Of a stretch of 64,000 bases of DNA, positions 36,006 to 46,100 are shown piece by piece. Each line of letters opens with the position of its first letter. The first letter of the stretch is position 1. The stretch is from Vibrio casei (GTDB lineage Bacteria > Pseudomonadota > Gammaproteobacteria > Enterobacterales > Vibrionaceae). The notes below the pieces were generated by a model. It did no database searches. It worked only from the letters and a program-made list of their open reading frames with translations, and was not told the DNA's origin. Location of the stretch: NCBI RefSeq assembly GCF_002218025.2, contig NZ_AP018681.1, positions 186,001-250,000 on the forward strand, given 5' to 3'. Both the position numbers and the translations under genes were made by a program.

Positions 36006-36896
36006 CTATTTGGTGGTTGAATTCGCTGAAAAGGTGCCAAAAAATTGAAATAATTGTTCGAGTTTTTCGAAATTTCCTTCCCCATCAATTTTCTCATAAG
36101 CCAAGTGTAAAATTAATTCAACAAACATAAAACCGGTCATTCGGCTATGGAAAATAGCTTGGGCATCACTTGGTAATACAAATTTCAAATCACTGTATTT
36201 ACCATAAGGATTGGAGTGCGAATTGGTGATCACCACCACTTTTGCATTATGGTCTTTAAACCAACGGGCAATATCAATCACCACATTATTAAATCGATAA
36301 TAAGAAAAAATCACTAAGACATCATTTTTATTAATATCAATCAATTGCTTAGGTAAGTCGCCAGTATCAACACTTAACAGGTTGACTTGGCTTCGAATAT
36401 ATTTAATTAAGGTTGAAAAATGCACCGCCATTGCCGCAGATGACGATGGACCAACGGTAAATATTCGCTTGTTATTATCAGCAATTAAGTTAATCAATTC
36501 ATTTAGATTATTTTGGTCCAAGCTGTCATTAAATTGCTGGATAATATGGTTAATGTTATCGGTAAATGTGGAGATCAATTTAGGTGTGTTTTGTTGTTTT
36601 TCTTTACCTGAATGATAGACCTCGATAGGCGCCGTCATTTTATTTTCGGCAAGGCTATTTGTCAGAGCCGCTTTAAACGCGCTATATCCTGTGAAACCGA
36701 TTTTATTAAGAAAACGGCCAATGGTGGCTTTACTGACTTGAGCATTATTAGCAAGATCGACAATTCCGTGATAGGGCAACTCGTCAAAGTGCTTTAAAAT
36801 ATAGTGGTGCATATTTTGTTCTGATTCGGTCAGTACTGTGATGCTTGCTACCAGAGTTTGGTAAGCCGATTTATCCAATCGATTGATATGAGCCAT
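36006..36896 (-). CDS. RpiR/MurR-family transcriptional regulator
   Basis: 296 residues. An N-terminal HTH_6 domain (about 1-80; LANNAQVSKATIGRFLNKIGF) is followed by a SIS domain (about 130-260; KRIFTVGPSSSAAMAVHFSTL) that binds phosphosugars in this family. Its start overlaps the stop of the D-lactate dehydrogenase gene upstream by one base (TAATG), so they are one operon and it probably autoregulates it. MurR, a relative, controls N-acetylmuramic acid catabolism, which releases D-lactate; that link is suggestive only. Confidence 0.9.
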   Translation of the reverse strand: MAHINRLDKSAYQTLVASITVLTESEQNMHHYILKHFDELPYHGIVDLANNAQVSKATIGRFLNKIGFTGYSAFKAALTNSLAENKMTAPIEVYHSGKEKQQNTPKLISTFTDNINHIIQQFNDSLDQNNLNELINLIADNNKRIFTVGPSSSAAMAVHFSTLIKYIRSQVNLLSVDTGDLPKQLIDINKNDVLVIFSYYRFNNVVIDIARWFKDHNAKVVVITNSHSNPYGKYSDLKFVLPSDAQAIFHSRMTGFMFVELILHLAYEKIDGEGNFEKLEQLFQFFGTFSANSTTK

Positions 36897-39748
36897 TAGT
36901 ACATTTCCGACTGTAACTGGGTGGCTTCACTCACCAAATACAAAATTGATTGATAAGGTACGCCGCTGTGGTGCGATAAGCCTATTTCACAGGTTAAGCT
37001 GTTACTAAAACCTCTTGTGCAATGAGTGGGGACTTGGTCTTTCAAAGGGTGTAAAGCGGCTTTATTTAATTCTGGTGTGTTAAAGCCTTTGTCTCCAGCC
37101 CACCCACAGCATTGAATATGCTCAGGCACGATGACTTTTTTAGCACACTGTTTTGCAAGATCGAGCATAGTGTTTTCTAAGCCCATTGTTCGAGAGCTAC
37201 AGGTGATGTGTAGCATTACCGTTTCATTTATTGGTGATAATTCAAGATGATTTAGTGCATGTTTCATAATAAACTCTGAAGGCTCAAACAAAGAAAGTGG
37301 CTTGGTAAATTGGGTTAAACTTTGTTTCACGCAGGGGCTGGTGTCGATCAATATTGGGTATAAACCTTGTTGGCTGGCTTGCCACAATGTTTGTTCTAGT
37401 TGATGTGATTTTTTATCCCCTAGGTCATTCAATCCTTTGCTTTTATAAGGCATTCCACAACATTGTTCACTGAGATCTTTGGGTAAAATAATGTCGAAAC
37501 CTGCTTTGGTGAGCAATGACATAGTAATTTCAGTTAAGGATGATGATTCGGTATTGGATCCCATCGTTCGGCTTACACAAGAAGGAAAGTACACCACTTT
37601 CTTATGTTGAACATCGGCAATTTTCCCTCGATCTTGTTCCGCTTGTTTTAAGGTGTTCATTGGTAATTTATGAGTATTCGCTTTGGGTATTTCAGGTAAC
37701 CATAGCGGAGTGCGATTCTGACTAATGTTACGAACACCATTTGCCGTGCGAGACATGATATTCCGACCGACTAACCGAGTAAGAATATGGTTAATGGTTA
37801 AGCCATATTTCACGGCGGCGGTGGCCGTTGAAAAATGATCACTCGTCCAGCGTGCAATCAGAGGTGCTTTATGTTGTGTAAATTGGTCTGCACGCAGTTT
37901 CTTAACTAAATCGCCCGTATTGATCCCAACTGGGCAGCGCTGTTCACACAAACCGGTTGCTGCGCAAGTTTCAACGCCTTGGTAGTTAAATAATTCTTCT
38001 AGTTCTGGGACGGTGTCTTTACCCTCTCGTTTTTGCTGCTGTAATTCACGGTACAGCACAATGCGTTGTCGAGGCGATAAGCTCAGTGTTCGAGAAGGAC
38101 AAACGGGTTCACAAAAACCACATTCAATACAGCGATCGACTAAGTCATCAGCTTTGGGCATTGGCTTTAAATGACTGAGGTGGGCATGTGGGTTATCGTT
38201 AATAATGACCCCAGGATTGAGCAAACCTTGTGGATCAAATAATTGCTTAATCTTTTGCATTAAGCGATACCCTTCTTTTCCCCATTCTAGTTCGACATAA
38301 GGCGCCATGTTACGCCCAGTACCGTGTTCAGCTTTAAGGGAGCCTTGATATTTTACGGCCACTAATTGAGTCACGTCATCCATGAACTGACCATAACGTT
38401 CGACTTCGGCTTGAGCTTCAAACCCTTGAGTGAAGACAAAATGCAGATTGCCATCAAGCGCATGACCGAAAATGATGCCTTCGGAGTAATCGTATTTTTC
38501 GAAGAGTTGTTGTAGCTCTCGTACTCCTTGGGCTAAATGCTCAATGGGAAAAGCCACATCTTCAATAATAACTGTAGTGCCGGCTTCTCTTACTGCGCCA
38601 ACGGCAGGGAATAAACCTTTACGGATATTCCACAAACCGGTCACGGTTTCAGGATCGCAAGTGAATGGGACTGATTCCATAATATTGAAATCGCTTAATC
38701 GACTTAAAATTAATTCACACTGGTGCATTAACTGTTCTTGGTCGGTAGCATGAGATTCAATCAATAGTGCCGCGGCTTCCAGATCCAATTGTTTAATAAA
38801 GTTTGGCATGCCGGGTTTATTGGCAACGGAACGTAATGAGCGACCATCCATCATTTCAACCGCAGCGATAGGGGTGTTTGATAGAATTGTGACGGCTTGA
38901 CTGGCTTGCTCTATATCCGAAAACACCAATAATGCCGATGCTTTATGTTGATGTTCTATGACCGTGTGGTAAGTAATTTCGGCGATGAAACCTAATGATC
39001 CTTCAGAACCAATCATGAGGTGTTGGATAATTTGAATCGGATCGCTGAAGTCCACCAAGGCGTTAATGGAGTAACCTGTGGTGTTTTTTAATCGATATTT
39101 ATGATGAATAAGATGTGATAAATCGTGATTACTTTTGGTTTCCTGACTGAGCAAACTAATTTGTTTAATAAAATCAGCGTGAGTCGTTTGGAACCGTTCA
39201 ATACTTTGAGGGTTTCCGGTATCTAAAATGGCCCCATCGGCAAACACTATTTTCATGCTGTCTAACGTTTGATATGAGTTTTGCGCAGTTCCACAGCACA
39301 TGCCGCTAGAGTTATTTGCCGCAATACCGCCAATTTTACAGGCATTAATAGACGCTGGATCTGGGCCGATTTTACGCTGAAATGGTGCGAGGTATTTATT
39401 CGCATCGGCGCCGATAACCCCCGGTTGCAATGAGATTTTCTGGCCACTGTCATAGATTTTATAAGTACGCCAATCGTCGGTTAAGGTGATTAAAACTGAA
39501 TCTGAAACGGCTTGTCCTGAAAGGCTAGTACCAGCAGCACGAAAGGTAAAGGGAAGTTGGTGTTCTCGGCAGCAGCGCATGGCATATAGCACTTCTTCAA
39601 GGTCTTGAAGCCTTAAGACGATTTTCGGCACTAACCGATAAAAACTGGCATCCGTACCATAGGCGAGACGTTTGTCTTGCTGTGTGATGATTCGGTCAAG
39701 TGGAATACGTTGTGAAAAAGCGTGTTCGAGTTGAGAGTAATTGTCCAT
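36896..39748 (-). CDS. FAD/Fe-S D-lactate dehydrogenase (Dld-II type)
   Basis: 950 residues. Order: FAD-binding PCMH domain (about 35-265, RAAGTSLSGQ at 70-79), FAD-oxidase C-terminal domain (about 270-515, AEHGTGRN at 473-480), two 4Fe-4S motifs (CIECGFCEPVC from C540 and CAATGLCEQRC from C595) and two CCG domains (ending in CCGMPYKSKG and CCGWAGDKGF). This is the layout of quinone-linked D-lactate dehydrogenases of Shewanella and Vibrio and of the related D-2-hydroxyglutarate dehydrogenase YdiJ. D-lactate is the better guess by length. Confidence 0.87.
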   Translation of the reverse strand: MDNYSQLEHAFSQRIPLDRIITQQDKRLAYGTDASFYRLVPKIVLRLQDLEEVLYAMRCCREHQLPFTFRAAGTSLSGQAVSDSVLITLTDDWRTYKIYDSGQKISLQPGVIGADANKYLAPFQRKIGPDPASINACKIGGIAANNSSGMCCGTAQNSYQTLDSMKIVFADGAILDTGNPQSIERFQTTHADFIKQISLLSQETKSNHDLSHLIHHKYRLKNTTGYSINALVDFSDPIQIIQHLMIGSEGSLGFIAEITYHTVIEHQHKASALLVFSDIEQASQAVTILSNTPIAAVEMMDGRSLRSVANKPGMPNFIKQLDLEAAALLIESHATDQEQLMHQCELILSRLSDFNIMESVPFTCDPETVTGLWNIRKGLFPAVGAVREAGTTVIIEDVAFPIEHLAQGVRELQQLFEKYDYSEGIIFGHALDGNLHFVFTQGFEAQAEVERYGQFMDDVTQLVAVKYQGSLKAEHGTGRNMAPYVELEWGKEGYRLMQKIKQLFDPQGLLNPGVIINDNPHAHLSHLKPMPKADDLVDRCIECGFCEPVCPSRTLSLSPRQRIVLYRELQQQKREGKDTVPELEELFNYQGVETCAATGLCEQRCPVGINTGDLVKKLRADQFTQHKAPLIARWTSDHFSTATAAVKYGLTINHILTRLVGRNIMSRTANGVRNISQNRTPLWLPEIPKANTHKLPMNTLKQAEQDRGKIADVQHKKVVYFPSCVSRTMGSNTESSSLTEITMSLLTKAGFDIILPKDLSEQCCGMPYKSKGLNDLGDKKSHQLEQTLWQASQQGLYPILIDTSPCVKQSLTQFTKPLSLFEPSEFIMKHALNHLELSPINETVMLHITCSSRTMGLENTMLDLAKQCAKKVIVPEHIQCCGWAGDKGFNTPELNKAALHPLKDQVPTHCTRGFSNSLTCEIGLSHHSGVPYQSILYLVSEATQLQSEMY

Positions 39749-40208
39749 GCTTCCTGCTTTTTATTTATTATCAGTGTATTAGGATAGTATATTAGCTTCA
39801 AAGACTATACCCTTCTTACTTGAAGCTGACAGCGTTCATTAACTTGTCGCTTCACTGCCACTCAAATTACTTTGGGTATATACACTGCTTGGTTGAATAT
39901 GCAGCTTTGTTCCGTTTTTATAATATGTCGTTAGCTAAAGTTTGTCGGCACATTTAAGCATACTTAGTATAGAGTTACTCTCGTTTGAAAACACAAATAG
40001 CCATAAAATTTGCTGTATTAGTCAAAAATTAACCATGATAACTTTTATATTTTCTGACACATTTTCGCGATATGACGGATTATTTAGGGGGATCGCTTAC
40101 GGCTTTGCGCATTTTATGAGCACTTAGATGGATATATAACGTAAATCACTCAATTAAATAAAAAAATAAACTATTCTCACAGAACGAACCTAAAAGTAGG
40201 GATTGCTT
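39749..40208. other. Intergenic region with a palindromic repeat and the protease promoter
   Basis: 460 bases between divergent genes. It contains the 75-bp repeat described separately (39806-39880). The rest is AT-rich and presumably holds both promoters. No credible small gene was seen; the open frame near 39942-40127 has no ribosome site. Confidence 0.5.
39806..39880. repeat. 75-bp palindromic repeat with TATACCC ends
   Basis: The segment begins TATACCCTTCTTACTT and ends, read in reverse, TATACCCAAAGTAATTT, so its termini are imperfect inverted repeats. The ends resemble those of the longer element at 63075-63341, suggesting one family of non-coding mobile or palindromic repeats. Similar TATACCC sequences recur between genes in Vibrio genomes. 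Confidence 0.7.
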
Positions 40209-42584
40209 ATGACGATGTATTCTTCCTCCCTCAGCTTAACCAGCGATAAGCTTTACCACTCGGCAGAGCTTGATCAATTGCCTTGCAAATCAACAAAAGA
40301 TATCCCACCCATTGACGAAATTGTGGGACAAGAACGTGCGCAAAAAGCCGTTGAGTTTGCTATGTCCATTAAAGATAAAGGCTACAATATTTACGCTTCG
40401 GGGCAGAATGGCCTCGGCAAACGTACCATGATCTTACGTTATTTGAATCGCCATAAACCTGATGATATGCAATTATTTGATTGGTGTTACGTGGCTAATT
40501 TTGATGATATTCGCCGTCCAAAAGTATTAAAACTACCCATTGGTGTGGGAAATAAATTACGTCAAGATGTTGAAAAATTACTCTCAAAACTAGTTAAAGC
40601 ATTACCTTTAGCCTTCGATAACGAAGTGTACTTTACGCGTGCCGATAAACTGAAGAATCAACTTAATCAAAAACAGCAAAGCGCTTTAGAAGAAATAAGT
40701 AAAGTGGCGAAGGAAAAAAACATCAGCCTTACGGTGACGCTGCAAGGCGATTATGAATTTATCGCAATGCAAAATGATGAAGAAATGCACAATGAAGAAA
40801 CATTTGATGCGCTTAGCCGAAAGGAACAAGATTACTTTCAGCGTACCATTGATGAATTGGAAATTAGTCTACGAGGTATGGTTCGTCAGTTGACGGAATG
40901 GGAAGAAGCCTTTAGTGAAAAAATGAAAAAATTAAATGATGAAACCGCATTAGAAGTGTTTCGCCATTTAATTAAAGATTTGAAAAAGGAATACCATCAA
41001 TACCCAGAAATTAAGCAACATTTAACCGATCTACAAAAAGATGTGGTGGAAAATGCTGATCAGTTTTTACAAGAGCCGACCGAGCAAAATGAAATAGCAT
41101 CGGCTTCTTTAGATAGCCAACTGCCACGCCGGTATAGCATTAATGTATTAGTTAGCCAAACTCAAGATACTTTTCCGGTGGTGGTGGAAGATAACCCGAA
41201 TTATCACAGTCTATTTGGTTGTGTGGAAACGGCAACGTACAAAGGCACCGTATTTACCGATTTCTCTTTAATTCGTTCTGGCAGTATGCACAAAGCAAAT
41301 GGCGGTGTGTTGTTGATGGATGCGATTAAAGTGCTCGAACAACCTTATGTTTGGGATGGTATTAAACGCGCATTACGTGCCAAACAGTTAAGCCTAACCT
41401 CATTAGAGAAAGAAGTGACATTAACGGGGGCGGTGTCTCTTGATCCTGAACCGATTCCTTTAGATGTGAAAATTATTTTGTTTGGGGATTATCGAACGTA
41501 TCAATTGTTGCAGCATTATGATCCCGAGTTTAGTGAACTATTTCGAGTCACTGCGGATTTTGAAGATGAAATGACACGCACCGCTGACGCTGAAATGCAT
41601 TATGCGCGTTTCATTTCCAGCATAGTACACGATAATAATTTGCTGCATTGCGATAAAAAAGCGATCGCAAAAATTGTGGAACACAGTTCGCGAATGTCTG
41701 GCGATCAGAAAAAATTGTCACTTCATTCTGCTCATATTGCCAATTTATTAAGGGAATCGAATTACGTGGCAAAAGGGGCGAAATCGAGTTTAATTCGCGC
41801 TTCTCATGTTGAACAAGCCTTAAATAATCAAACGATGCGAGTGAGTCGCTTGCAAGATAGTGTGATGGAAACCTTCTCAAATGGTACAACTTTAATTAAG
41901 ACGGAAGGCAGTGCGGTAGGGGTTGTGAATGCTTTATCTGTTTTATCTACCACCGATCATATGTTTGGGGCACCAAACCGAATTACCGCCACAACAGCTT
42001 TTGGCGATGGCAACATTCTTGATATAGAACGTAGTGTTGATTTAGGGGGCAACATTCACTCGAAAGGCGTGATGATTCTTTCAGCTTATCTTGCTTCCAT
42101 TTTAGGTCGCAACGCGAAAATTCCGCTCACAACGCACATTACCTTTGAACAGTCGTATGGTGGTGTCGATGGCGATAGCGCCTCAATGGCCGAAGTTTGC
42201 GCGATTGTTTCGGCATTTTCTAAATTACCGATTAGGCAAGATATTGCGATTACTGGCTCCATGAACCAATTCGGTGAGTCACAACCTATTGGTGGAGTGA
42301 ATGAAAAAATAGAAGGGTTTTTTGATGTGTGTAAGATCAAAGGTCGGCAATCCACGCAAGGGGTGATCATTCCTCAATCTAATGTGCATAATTTAATGTT
42401 ACGCAAAGATATTGTTGAAGCCGTCAATAAAGGTGAATTTCATATTTGGGCGATAGAACACGTCACCCAAGCGATTGAGATATTCACGGGCATTCATACT
42501 GGTGAACTGGAAGACGATTTTACTTACTCTGTTGGCAGTGTGTTTGGCATTACCCAGGCGAAATTGAATGCACTCAGGAAGTAG
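40209..42584 (+). CDS. Lon-like ATP-dependent serine protease (LonH/YcbZ type)
   Basis: 791 residues. An ATPase region has a Walker-A-like GQNGLGKRT near 65-73, a helical coil (about 140-285), and the C-terminal S16 protease domain has the Ser-Lys dyad S657 in VDGDSASMAEV and K700 in GGVNEKIEGF. It lacks the N-terminal substrate domain of classical Lon. The ATG at 40209 was chosen (AGGG eight bases upstream); a TTG two codons earlier is also in frame. Cytoplasmic quality-control protease; specific substrates are unknown. Confidence 0.9.
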   Translation: MTMYSSSLSLTSDKLYHSAELDQLPCKSTKDIPPIDEIVGQERAQKAVEFAMSIKDKGYNIYASGQNGLGKRTMILRYLNRHKPDDMQLFDWCYVANFDDIRRPKVLKLPIGVGNKLRQDVEKLLSKLVKALPLAFDNEVYFTRADKLKNQLNQKQQSALEEISKVAKEKNISLTVTLQGDYEFIAMQNDEEMHNEETFDALSRKEQDYFQRTIDELEISLRGMVRQLTEWEEAFSEKMKKLNDETALEVFRHLIKDLKKEYHQYPEIKQHLTDLQKDVVENADQFLQEPTEQNEIASASLDSQLPRRYSINVLVSQTQDTFPVVVEDNPNYHSLFGCVETATYKGTVFTDFSLIRSGSMHKANGGVLLMDAIKVLEQPYVWDGIKRALRAKQLSLTSLEKEVTLTGAVSLDPEPIPLDVKIILFGDYRTYQLLQHYDPEFSELFRVTADFEDEMTRTADAEMHYARFISSIVHDNNLLHCDKKAIAKIVEHSSRMSGDQKKLSLHSAHIANLLRESNYVAKGAKSSLIRASHVEQALNNQTMRVSRLQDSVMETFSNGTTLIKTEGSAVGVVNALSVLSTTDHMFGAPNRITATTAFGDGNILDIERSVDLGGNIHSKGVMILSAYLASILGRNAKIPLTTHITFEQSYGGVDGDSASMAEVCAIVSAFSKLPIRQDIAITGSMNQFGESQPIGGVNEKIEGFFDVCKIKGRQSTQGVIIPQSNVHNLMLRKDIVEAVNKGEFHIWAIEHVTQAIEIFTGIHTGELEDDFTYSVGSVFGITQAKLNALRK

Positions 42585-42662
42585 AATTAAATTTGTAATG
42601 CGAATACTTTTTGAGAATCGCTAGAAACCCTACTTATTGAAACAGGGATGGTTTTGGTAATT

Positions 42663-42693
42663 AGTATGGAGTATTGACTTGATACTCCATACT
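42663..42693. other. Perfect 12-bp stem-loop without T-run
   Basis: AGTATGGAGTAT (42663-42674) is repeated inverted at 42682-42693 with a 7-base loop. Neither strand has a T-run after it, so it is not a standard terminator. It overlaps the last bases of the small gene on the minus strand and may protect RNA ends or act as a protein site. Confidence 0.55.
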
Positions 42694-42793
42694 AAAAGCT
42701 TCCGGAGAACATTGCGATGTGGTTATTTGCCGCGAGATTTGAGTTGAATATCCCACAAATAACATAAAGGGTAACAATCAATGATATTTTCAT
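42692..42793 (-). CDS. Putative 33-residue exported peptide
   Basis: ATG at 42793, preceded by AAGGAATATTT, a good ribosome site. The peptide starts MKISLIVTLYVICGIF, a signal-peptide-like or single-pass segment with cleavage possible after NLAA, leaving only about a dozen residues. It does not overlap a larger gene. The ribosome site and clear hydrophobic start support it; the small size and lack of a recognised family argue for caution. Confidence 0.45.
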   Translation of the reverse strand: MKISLIVTLYVICGIFNSNLAANNHIAMFSGSF

Positions 42794-42962
42794 AAATATT
42801 CCTTATAAAAGGTCAAAGGCTTGTTAAGAGACAAGTGCACGGTCTGAAAGAATAGCCCAATACAAATTGTAGGATATTTCTGAAAATTTTCACTTTATAA
42901 GTAAATTAATACAGGCTTACGATCCTTAGATGTGGGTGATCTATTAGTGATAGGAGCGGATA

Positions 42963-43073
42963 ATGGGTTGTTGCAATCAAGCACCGAAAGGCGGTGGTGA
43001 TTTAAAACTTGGAATGAAAGTATTTGGTGTGATTGCTGTCGTGGTGGTGTTGATTGTTGTCGTGTTTGGTTAG
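42963..43073 (+). CDS. 36-residue single-pass membrane protein with N-terminal CC motif
   Basis: ATG at 42963 preceded by AGGAG with proper spacing. The protein is MGCCNQAPKGGGD, a short linker, then a continuous hydrophobic segment VFGVIAVVVVLIVVVFG. The MGCC start followed by a Gly-rich stretch resembles small conserved proteins seen in other Vibrionaceae and Shewanellaceae. The Cys pair could bind metal or be modified. It stands alone between the protease and the convergent DUF748 gene. Confidence 0.7.
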   Translation: MGCCNQAPKGGGDLKLGMKVFGVIAVVVVLIVVVFG

Positions 43074-43166
43074 CTCAATAGTGTTGTGAAATATAATAAC
43101 CACAAGGTTCGATTAAGAACCCTGTGGCTACAAAAAATTGTGGTTACAATGAACGGTTTACTAAGA

Positions 43167-46100
43167 CTAATTGGCGTCTAGAGTCAGTTCAGCGCTGCTG
43201 TTTTCGGTTTTTAATTTTGTTTGACTATCTAGAATAAACACACGATCAGGCTCGACATGTTGTTCATCCACTAGATAAGCTTTGATTGAGCGAGCACGTG
43301 CTTGTGCAAGGCTGCCTAGTTCATCGGGCAGCACAGTTTGAGCTTCGACTAATTGGTTGTACATGCTGGCATGTAAAGCCATGTTTAGCTGGTTATAATC
43401 TATTTCTTTTTGACCGATTTCGCTTTGAATTTGTTGCTTAATTTTATCTTCTTCATCGCCGACATCTTTTTTGAGTTGCTCTTCAAATATATCTTCAAGG
43501 GCATCAACTAAGTCGCCATCTTGTGGGAAATTGCTTGCTGTTAAGTTTTTCGGAAGAGAGGAATCCCCACTTTCTTTTAGCAGTAAATTTTGCAATTTTT
43601 CTTCCGCAATCGCACGGCTGTCATCGACAGCAGAAACAGAGCCGACAATACTAAGTTTCAGCATTGGGCGATCATCTAACGCTTTCGCTAAAAGAGTCAG
43701 TTTCTCTTTTTCTGAGTCGGTTAGGCTAAATTGACCGAATTCAAAATTAATATGGTTCAGTTCTTCATCACTGCCTGCTAACCCTGCCAACATTGAGAAA
43801 GGAGAGGTGACCGCTTTCGTGAGAACATTAGCAAATGCTCCCCAAATCACACTACCAAAGCTAAAGTTCGGCGCATTAACATCTCCGGAAACTCGAACGC
43901 CAAGGTCTATCACGCCATGGCGATCTTGCAATATTGCAATGGCGAGTGATAATGGCAAGCTTGTCGCTAGGCTAGAATTACTAGGTTCACCGAGTTTTAG
44001 TTGATCAATCACAACATGGTTTTCACCTACCAATTGGTTATTTTCTAACTGATAGTTTAACGCCAATGATAACTGACCTTTATCGATATAGTAGCCCGCA
44101 TAGGCACCGGAATAAGGGTTGACCGATGTGAGTTCAACACTTTTAAAGATCAGATCCAAGTCTAAATATGGATTTTTAATTAATGGGTTGATGGCACCGT
44201 TTAGAGTCACTGGAGCATATTTGTCGATCTTACCTTTCAGGTTGACGGTTGCTTTTGTGCCTGGTGTTGAAGACAAGTTTTTGATGGAGCCATTAAGCAG
44301 TTCAATTCCCGAAGCAAAGTTTGGTTTAAGCGAGTAATCGGCAAAATAGGTTGACCCATTTTTAATGGTTATCTGCTTAATATCGACAGCAAAGGGTTTG
44401 CTATTTTCTGTCGTCGATTGGGTACTTTTACTGGGCTTGCTTTTTGGTGTTTTAGGTTGTGCCTTGACGATATTGCCAATATTCGTTTGTCGGTTTCTAT
44501 CAATTAATATTTTGCTGTATGGCGTATTAAAGGCGATCGTTCCAATTTTGATGCGCTGTTTAGCTAAATCAAATTGGATATTGCTTAAACCCATATCATT
44601 CCATTTAATTAAAGGTTGATTTTCTAAGCGATCCCGCACGAGTAAGTTGCTGATATTGGCTTGTCCGGTATAGGTTGCATTCCCTTTGGTATCTGCGACG
44701 TAACTCCCTTTTGCAGATAAGAAGCCAGATTGAAGCTTTATGTTTAAATAAGGGTCGAGATAAGTTTGAAATTGGTTAAGGTCAAGCTTTGATAGATTCA
44801 CGTCCCCCATAAAAGTGAGTTTCTTCGCATCAATATGACCTTGGCTACTCAAGCTTCCTCTTGATTGTTCAGGTTGAGACTTTCTCCAAGAATTTACTGA
44901 TAAATCTAGGTCGTATTTGATTGGGTGACTTAAATCACTTAACACTTCTTGCGTTGAAATGGATAACGGATATACACGCCAATGAACTCCATTACTGACC
45001 ATTTCTTCATTCACATTGATATCGGTATTTTTCATCGAAAACGTATGCAAACGTACTAGCCAAGGTGAAGATTGGGTATTGTTCGTTGCTGTCGGAGATG
45101 GATCTTGGTTGGATGTTGTGTTTTTTCTATCTGAATTTGTTGGTGCCGCAGTGGAGACTTTAACAGTGTTTTTAGACGTTTCAGCTTTGGGGGTAAATAA
45201 AGATTGTAGATCAAGGCCATTTTTATTGAGGATGGCATCGATCCATAGATTTTTAATCGCTAATGCATCGACATTAACCACTTGTTTTTGGCTATCTAAA
45301 GAAATGTTATTTAAGGCTAAGTGGGGCAGTTTTATTTTAGGTTGATTGTAGGCATTGAAGGTTAAGTTTATGAGTTCAAAATATCCTTCACTGGTGGAGT
45401 AATTGAACTGTTCTGAGGTGTTCGAAGCTTGAAAACGAGTCGAGTAATTCATTTTACCCGCTACTAATTTTGCTTGAAGTTGTTTTTCAGCAAAAGGCCA
45501 GAAATTGGCTAACGTAATGTTATCCATTGTTAGCTTTCCGTTGATGGAAAAAGGCTCAAGCTGAAATTGACCGTCCAAGCTGACTTCACCCTTATCAGCC
45601 CCGATAACATTAATGGCAAAATGATTCTGGGTTTGCTTAGCCTTGCTAGAAGTGGCAGAAGAAACGGGTTTATCCGTTTGGTTTTCTATTGGTGAAACTT
45701 GAGTAACCAAGGCTTGAGAGTCCAACTGTGGCAACTTGATATTCAAACCTTGATATTTTAAATGTGCACCGGTTGGCCAATCATGAAAGTCGAATATACC
45801 TTGGCTTAATTGAATATCTTCTACTCGAAAAGCTGGAAGGCCAGTGGTTTCTTTTTGAGGGGCTTCTTGGGCTTTAGATGCGTTGTTTTTTTCAAGAGTG
45901 GTTAGAATATCCGTGAAGTTAAATCCCGAAGATTGATCTAAACGCGCAACGTGGATTTGAGGTTTTATCAAATAGGCGTGATCAAGGGTCGGTGTGAGTG
46001 TAAAGACACTACGCCAAAAACCGATTTGCACATCTAATTCATCAAAGCGGACAAATGATTTTTCGTTGTCATGCTCTTGAACAGCAAAGCCTTCAACCTG

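Noticed and set aside
42663..42693. Terminator for the Lon-like protease gene
   Set aside because: The stem is excellent but no T-run follows on either strand.
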